DNA from: a virus
IMG/VR virus record: IMGVR_UViG_3300031688_000164
Span: 1-21,363 of that record
DNA length: 21,363 nucleotides
Strand: one strand, 5' to 3'
Position numbers and translations under genes: made by a program. Below are positions 21,235 to 21,363 of this stretch, one piece after another; positions within the stretch are counted from its first letter, which is position 1; each line of letters opens with the position of its first letter. Under the pieces are notes generated by a model, which saw nothing but the letters and a program-made list of their open reading frames with translations, was not told where the DNA came from and searched no databases.

Positions 21235-21263
21235 CGTAATTTATTAAGTTTGCTGCCTGTTGT
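21229..21263 (+). pseudogene. Degenerate duplicate of the start region of the preceding gene
   Basis: Bases 21229-21263 align with 20960-20993 with 29 identities, 5 substitutions and one 1-nt insertion. Read in phase, copy one gives NLLGLLPVVV and this copy NLLSLLPVVN. Three of the differences are silent, which suggests it once coded for a protein. It lies directly after the stop, in the same frame, with no start codon of its own and a TGA at 21286. It looks like the remnant of a duplicated or lost paralogue. Confidence 0.55.
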
Positions 21264-21289
21264 AAACGAACCCCTATTGAGTAAATGAT

Positions 21290-21363
21290 ATGCCGCTTAC
21301 GAAGTTACAGTTTAGACCCGGTGTTAACCGCGAAACCACTTCGTATACAAACGAAGGGGGTTG
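21290..21363 (+). CDS. Start of a large structural protein (3' partial)
   Basis: Only the first 24 codons are in the window. The start PLTKLQFRPGVNRETTSYTN, EGG is one I associate with a large podovirus-like tail protein (P22 gp10-like or stabiliser/nozzle protein) encoded near the fibre genes of marine phages. ATG 21290 is preferred over an overlapping ATG at 21285 in another frame because only this one gives that sequence. The ribosome-binding site is weak (TTGAG). The assignment is from the short N-terminus only. Confidence 0.6.
   Translation, partial: MPLTKLQFRPGVNRETTSYTNEGG

Noticed and set aside
1-21363. tRNA or rRNA genes, insertion sequences, integrase or attachment sites
   Set aside because: I saw no cloverleaf-like sequence, transposase, recombinase or flanking duplications in the window.

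Overview
The window is a contiguous stretch of a tailed bacteriophage (Caudoviricetes) genome. Every credible gene is on the + strand and tightly packed, with many 1 to 8 nt overlaps and no host-like genes. The order is end of the large terminase, a metallopeptidase-like protein, portal, a lysis block, a GroES-like co-chaperonin, scaffold, major capsid protein, head-tail adaptors, tail fibre, glycine-rich adhesin candidate and the start of another large structural protein. No tape-measure, tail-tube, sheath or baseplate gene is visible. Together with the long portal and the P22 gp4-like and SU10-like adaptors, this points to a podovirus-like particle. Many of the small proteins resemble families I associate with uncultivated marine phages. 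G+C looks moderate (by eye 45-50%), so the host is probably not a very AT-rich SAR11 strain. Host identity is otherwise open.

Layout: (1) 1-4394, DNA packaging: terL C-terminus, a 538-aa HEXXH protein and the portal. (2) 4396-5788, a small Gly/Lys protein and a repeat-rich Gly/Pro/Thr protein. (3) 5791-7621, lysis block: four small membrane proteins (one with a canonical EF-hand loop, one resembling the three-TM GTA-type holins) and a GH24 lysozyme. (4) 7699-11375, head morphogenesis: a helical 65-aa protein, GroES-like co-chaperonin, scaffold, two head-associated proteins and the major capsid protein, closed by a strong terminator. (5) 11499-14543, two beta-rich proteins, five small Lys-rich proteins and a 226-aa conserved protein. 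(6) 14559-17487, head-tail adaptors and small virion proteins in a coupled gene chain. (7) 17524-21363, tail fibre with four copies of one repeat, glycine-rich adhesin candidate, a fibre-associated protein, a membrane/coiled-coil protein and the 5' end of a further structural gene.

The most striking feature is a perfect 16-bp palindrome TGTTCCACGTGGAACA at 1733-1748, inside the metallopeptidase-like gene. It equals the bacterial chromosomal parS centromere site bound by host ParB. No ParA or ParB is encoded in the window. A phage carrying a host-type parS could recruit host ParB for localisation, segregation, condensation or transcriptional control of its DNA. A degenerate 12/16 match at 7835-7850 and a half-site at 1591-1599 accompany it. 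Other notable points are the phage co-chaperonin next to the capsid genes, the EF-hand protein in the lysis block, a beta-rich insertion in the adaptor, repeat modules in the fibre, and a duplicated gene-start scar at 21229-21263.
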